Assembly (NCBI GenBank): GCA_964625855.1
Contig: CAZVFC010000025.1
Span: 1 to 64,000, forward strand
Source of the DNA: JAPLUA01 sp964625855
Lineage (GTDB): Bacteria > Verrucomicrobiota > Verrucomicrobiia > Limisphaerales > UBA8199
DNA: 64,000 nt
Direction: 5' to 3'
Under the pieces are notes generated by a model. That model was not told the origin of the DNA, did not search any database, and saw nothing but the letters and a program-made list of their open reading frames with translations. Within the stretch, counting starts at the first letter, position 1, and each line of letters opens with the position of its first letter. Made by a program: the position numbers and the translations under genes. Of this stretch, positions 61,461 to 64,000 are shown piece by piece.

Positions 61461-61605
61461 TAAACCTTCGCAAACCCGCCGGGCCGCAGAGGTTCCCAGA
61501 GCGTGTACACCGGAGGTACACCGGAGGCACACCGGAAACTCCCTTGTGCATCCGGTGTACCTCCGGTGTACCTCCGGTGTACTCACCGCGAAGGGCTGGG
61601 GAATC
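61461..61605. repeat. Dispersed hairpin repeat, copy 2
   Basis: It shares with the copy at 25361 the flank TAAACCTTCGCAAACCC, the CCGGGCCG and CCCAGAGCGTGTACACC parts, the loop ending CCCTTGTGCA, and the TACACCGGAGG units. It has one 11-bp unit fewer per arm. Arms at about 61499-61536 and 61551-61584 pair over about 32 bp with one mismatch. Copies 36 kb apart in the same orientation point to a dispersed element. Confidence 0.88.
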
Positions 61606-61660
61606 GTGCGGTTCGGTCCGAAATGAACCGGGAGTCTGCCGGCTTGGCGCAGACGCTGCC

Positions 61661-62401
61661 TTACTTCGACTCCAGATCGGCAGCGATCTTTTCGGCCGTT
61701 GCGGGGGTGGCCATTAGATAGAGTCGGCGGAAGACCTCGTGAGGTTCGCCGGAGACTTCGGCATCCGGCTCAGGATCAACGCCAGGCCGAGGAACGATGA
61801 CGCATTGGACCCGGCCTTTCTTGAGTGCGCCGAGCCAATTTGTGGTTCTCCACGGATCAAAGACGAAGAAACCGGGACCGCGCTGCCCGGCAGTCGGCAG
61901 GAAGTTCTCGATGTCGGCCGGCACACCGGCGAAGGACACGTAGGCCACGGCGGGCGGGGCGTTCGAGGCCGCTTGCTGAAACGCCGCGAGCGGAACGAGC
62001 CCCGCTTTGGCGGCCCTGGGCGGCACGGCGAGCGTGAGCACCTGCACCTTGAGGCCCGGGAATCCCCGGAGCACGCGGCTGAAGGTCCCCGCATAAGTAC
62101 CAACGGCCTCGGCACCCAGAACGCTCTCTGGGGGGAAAAAGAGCACCACGCATCCTTGCTGGCCTCGGGCTTCGCTCAGGACCTGGTTGGCCAGGAAATA
62201 GCCCACCACGGCCTGGCCGCGATCCGGCCCTTTGGCCGCCGGGGTGAACAGGTGCTGACGGACTTGCCAGGCCAGACACGCGGCGCAACCGAGGATGCCG
62301 ACAATCAGCATGGCCCGGCCCCAGAAGGGAGAACGCCGACGGACCCAGCAGCCTAATCCTGCAAATGCCAGGGCCAGCACAAGGAAGAAATAATAGGTCA
62401 T
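61661..62401 (-). CDS. Membrane protein of unknown function
   Basis: The protein has 246 residues. Two membrane segments near the N-terminus (YYFFLVLALAFAGLGCWV, RAMLIVGILGCAACLAW) are followed by a soluble part of about 190 residues with alternating beta and alpha features: CVVLFFPPESVLG, LKVQVLTLAVPP, AVAYVSFAGVPADIENFL and VQCVIVPRPGVD. That part resembles a Rossmann-like fold without visible catalytic residues. It is co-directional with, and 31 nt downstream of, the pseudopilin gene. No family recognised. Confidence 0.7.
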   Translation of the reverse strand: MTYYFFLVLALAFAGLGCWVRRRSPFWGRAMLIVGILGCAACLAWQVRQHLFTPAAKGPDRGQAVVGYFLANQVLSEARGQQGCVVLFFPPESVLGAEAVGTYAGTFSRVLRGFPGLKVQVLTLAVPPRAAKAGLVPLAAFQQAASNAPPAVAYVSFAGVPADIENFLPTAGQRGPGFFVFDPWRTTNWLGALKKGRVQCVIVPRPGVDPEPDAEVSGEPHEVFRRLYLMATPATAEKIAADLESK

Positions 62402-62432
62402 GGCAAGCTCACTTCCGCCACGTGGCTGCGGC

Positions 62433-63140
62433 TCACTTGATCAGATTGAATAAATTGGTGGGAGTGTTTCGCACCGATTCAACGTGGGAATCGAGGAAGA
62501 CAACGCCGGCCCGGCCCCGTTTGGCATTCTTCACGTTGTAATAATTGAAAACGGTGCTGTACTCGTTGCCACCGCGATGGCGGTAGCAGACATTGGCATA
62601 GGCGGAGGTGTCCGGATAAACACACGCATCCCACCCGTCGGTCTCGGCGAACATGAGTGTTTGTGCCGGTTGCGGCACCTGCCGCAGCCCGATCAGCGGT
62701 TTACTGGTGTCCGAGTTGATGGTGTAGTTTTGGGCGTAGGTAAGAAAGCCCCAGAAGCCTCCGCGCGGAGACGACGGACAAACGAAGACCTTGTTGGTCA
62801 CGAGTTGCGTGCTCCTTTTCCCCAAATACGGCTGGAGGGTTCGGTACCAAATGCTCGAGTAGGCGGGATCCCAACCGATGGGCAGCACCTTGTGATCATC
62901 ATCGTACATCACCGTGGCCACGATCAACTGCCGCAAATTGTTGACACAAGCGGTCTGTTTCCCTTTGTCTTTGGCCGATGCCAGGGTGGGCAAGAGCAGG
63001 CTGGCCAGGATCGCGATGATGGCGATGACGACCAGCAGCTCGATCAAGGTGAATGCTTGGATCGGTAAGGACTTCAGTCCACGGTTCAGAACCCGGCTCG
63101 GTTCCCGTGCATCCGCCCAGTCTTCCTCAGGTTGGGACAT
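62433..63140 (-). CDS. Type II pseudopilin-like protein
   Basis: From the ATG at 63140 (MSQPEEDWADAREP) there are 235 residues. IQAFTLIELLVVIAIIAILA (about 28-47) is the prepilin cleavage/methylation motif. The body has CVNNLRQLIVATVMYDDDHK, CPSSPRGGFWGF and the closing GRAGVVFLDSHVESVRNTPT, the DUF1559-like pattern shared with the protein at 56697. The long charged leader before the motif is typical of this lineage. The adjoining membrane protein gene may be cotranscribed. Confidence 0.9.
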   Translation of the reverse strand: MSQPEEDWADAREPSRVLNRGLKSLPIQAFTLIELLVVIAIIAILASLLLPTLASAKDKGKQTACVNNLRQLIVATVMYDDDHKVLPIGWDPAYSSIWYRTLQPYLGKRSTQLVTNKVFVCPSSPRGGFWGFLTYAQNYTINSDTSKPLIGLRQVPQPAQTLMFAETDGWDACVYPDTSAYANVCYRHRGGNEYSTVFNYYNVKNAKRGRAGVVFLDSHVESVRNTPTNLFNLIK

Positions 63141-63173
63141 ATTCTGAGCATGTCTAGCATGGGGGAAACGGGG

Positions 63174-63310
63174 CGTCAACGTCAGGCGCATTTGCCAGTT
63201 GTTGGTAGGGTGGGTAGGGACGCCTCGCCGAGGCGTCCGCGGCTACCCCAAACCGGACGCCTCGGCGAGGCGTCCCTACCAACAACCTGCAAATGCGCCC
63301 GTCAACGTCA
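63174..63310. mobile_element. MITE-like palindrome with 11-bp flanking direct repeats
   Basis: CGTCAACGTCA occurs at 63174-63184 and 63300-63310. Between them lies a 115-bp element (63185-63299) that starts GGCGCATTTGC and ends with its exact reverse complement. Further in, GGGACGCCTCGCCGAGGCGTCC pairs perfectly with a matching right arm. The left arm has 9 extra bases (TGGGTAGGG repeat). Terminal inverted repeats plus duplicated flanks are the marks of a non-autonomous insertion. Confidence 0.75.
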
Positions 63311-63401
63311 AGCCAAACAAAGAGCCTTCGGGAAGTTGACAGCACAGGGTCTCCCGCTAAACTCAGCGCGTCCCTTACAGGACACTTAACATCATCTCAT
63401 T

Positions 63402-64000
63402 ATGAAAACTGCAAGAGAATCTCTATGTTTCAGCATGATATGCGGCTGCCTGCTGGCCGTTACGGCCAGCGCGCAGACCATGGTTGACGGTTTCGAATAC
63501 GCCAGTGATGGCGATTTGTTGGCGGCGTGGTTTCCCCAGACCTCGACCTTGAGTCTCTCCGCCTATGTAGCTCCCAAGGCGGCGGGCACAAACTCGTTGC
63601 GCGTGGAACGCCTTTTCGCCGCCGCGGCTTACGACACCGAAATCATCACCGGGCCGGTGCTCGCGGCGCCCATGGCCATCGGGTCGGGCCAATACTTTAC
63701 ACTCCGGGTTGCCGGCGACCCCCAGTTCACGAACGCCAGTTGGCAGACGCTCTACCTCTACGCCTTCGATGGGGCCAACAACTTCGGCCGCGTGGGCGGG
63801 CCGGTACCCACGACCACCAATTGGCAGGTCTTCAACTTTGTCGCGAGCGGCATGGAGAAACCGTGGGACTCTCCAGCGCTGCCTGACCTGAACAACATCG
63901 TCCAGTTCAAGTTTTACCTCTATGGCCAGGGTGAAACGCCGGGCGCGGCGTACTCTGCCACGGTTTACATTGACGAACTGATGGTCCGCGACACGCCGCT
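63402..64000 (+). CDS. Secreted protein with carbohydrate-binding-like domain (cut by window edge)
   Basis: An ATG at 63402 opens 199 full codons with no stop to the window edge. The signal peptide is MKTARESLCFSICGCLLAVT, then ASAQ. The mature part opens MVDGFEYASDGDLLAAWFPQ. It continues with beta-rich sequence (LRVAGDPQFTNASWQTLYLY, NWQVFNFVASGMEKPWDS) and ends in view with YSATVYIDELMVRDTP. This has the look of a jelly-roll carbohydrate-binding domain of verrucomicrobial secreted proteins. No catalytic residues are visible; the C-terminal part is missing. Ribosome binding site weak. Confidence 0.75.
   Translation, partial: MKTARESLCFSMICGCLLAVTASAQTMVDGFEYASDGDLLAAWFPQTSTLSLSAYVAPKAAGTNSLRVERLFAAAAYDTEIITGPVLAAPMAIGSGQYFTLRVAGDPQFTNASWQTLYLYAFDGANNFGRVGGPVPTTTNWQVFNFVASGMEKPWDSPALPDLNNIVQFKFYLYGQGETPGAAYSATVYIDELMVRDTP

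Overview
The window looks like one contig of a GC-rich Verrucomicrobiota bacterium, most likely a Pedosphaera/Limisphaerales-type lineage. This is inferred from gene content: two type II pseudopilin-like proteins with an FTLIELLVVIAIIAILA N-terminus, a PEP-CTERM anchor, LamG-rich secreted proteins, a sulfatase with a GH95 fucosidase, PQQ-type and YncE-type propellers, and many dispersed palindromic repeats. No rRNA or tRNA gene was seen.

Layout. 1-4 kb: a cut-off gene, decayed remnants of a carboxypeptidase-regulatory-like gene and of a GH78 rhamnosidase, a membrane metallopeptidase, a small outer-membrane barrel and an aldo/keto reductase. 4.4-7.2 kb: an ADP-forming acyl-CoA synthetase fused to a GNAT domain. 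7.4-10.2 kb: a carbamoyltransferase overlapping a RaSEA-like radical SAM gene. 10.4-13.2 kb: a PQQ-like propeller and an unusual alpha-CTD/sigma-region-4 regulator on the minus strand. 13.4-15.8 kb: fabG-acpP-fabF, followed by a secreted propeller and a membrane protein. 18.9-22.8 kb: GH95 alpha-L-fucosidase and sulfatase. 23.0-25.5 kb: a palindrome array, then three short plus-strand genes separated by attC-like sites, ending at a large hairpin repeat. 25.7-29.8 kb: a YncE/phosphoesterase fusion and a Bcr/CflA-type MFS exporter. 29.9-38.5 kb: one giant RHS/YD-repeat surface protein of 2846 aa. 38.5-40.5 kb: a gene-poor stretch and a GH76 gene with most of its catalytic domain missing.

40.5-53.6 kb is a tightly packed minus-strand block. 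In transcription order it holds a LuxR-like regulator with a degenerate receiver, a secreted LamG/purple-acid-phosphatase-like protein, an OPA-family transporter, a HAD phosphatase and a three-subunit molybdenum hydroxylase. The FAD subunit of that hydroxylase carries an inserted GltD-like domain. Spacing (17 nt, a 4-nt overlap, 47 nt, a 4-nt overlap, 9 nt) suggests one operon that would release, import, dephosphorylate and oxidise an organophosphate; the substrate is unknown. 53.9-58.8 kb on the plus strand holds two LamG paralogues of that phosphatase, a pseudopilin, a lipoprotein and a Sel1 protein. 58.9-61.0 kb holds a lipoprotein-type L-rhamnose mutarotase next to a sodium/solute symporter, which fits with the fucosidase/sulfatase pair as deoxy-sugar use. 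The end holds another pseudopilin, a 115-bp MITE-like palindrome flanked by 11-bp direct repeats, and a cut-off secreted protein.

The best candidates for something new are the molybdenum-hydroxylase/phosphatase operon, the attC-like cassette cluster, the alpha-CTD/sigma4 fusion, and the mobile palindromes (one inside a reading frame, one with apparent target duplication, one present in two copies).
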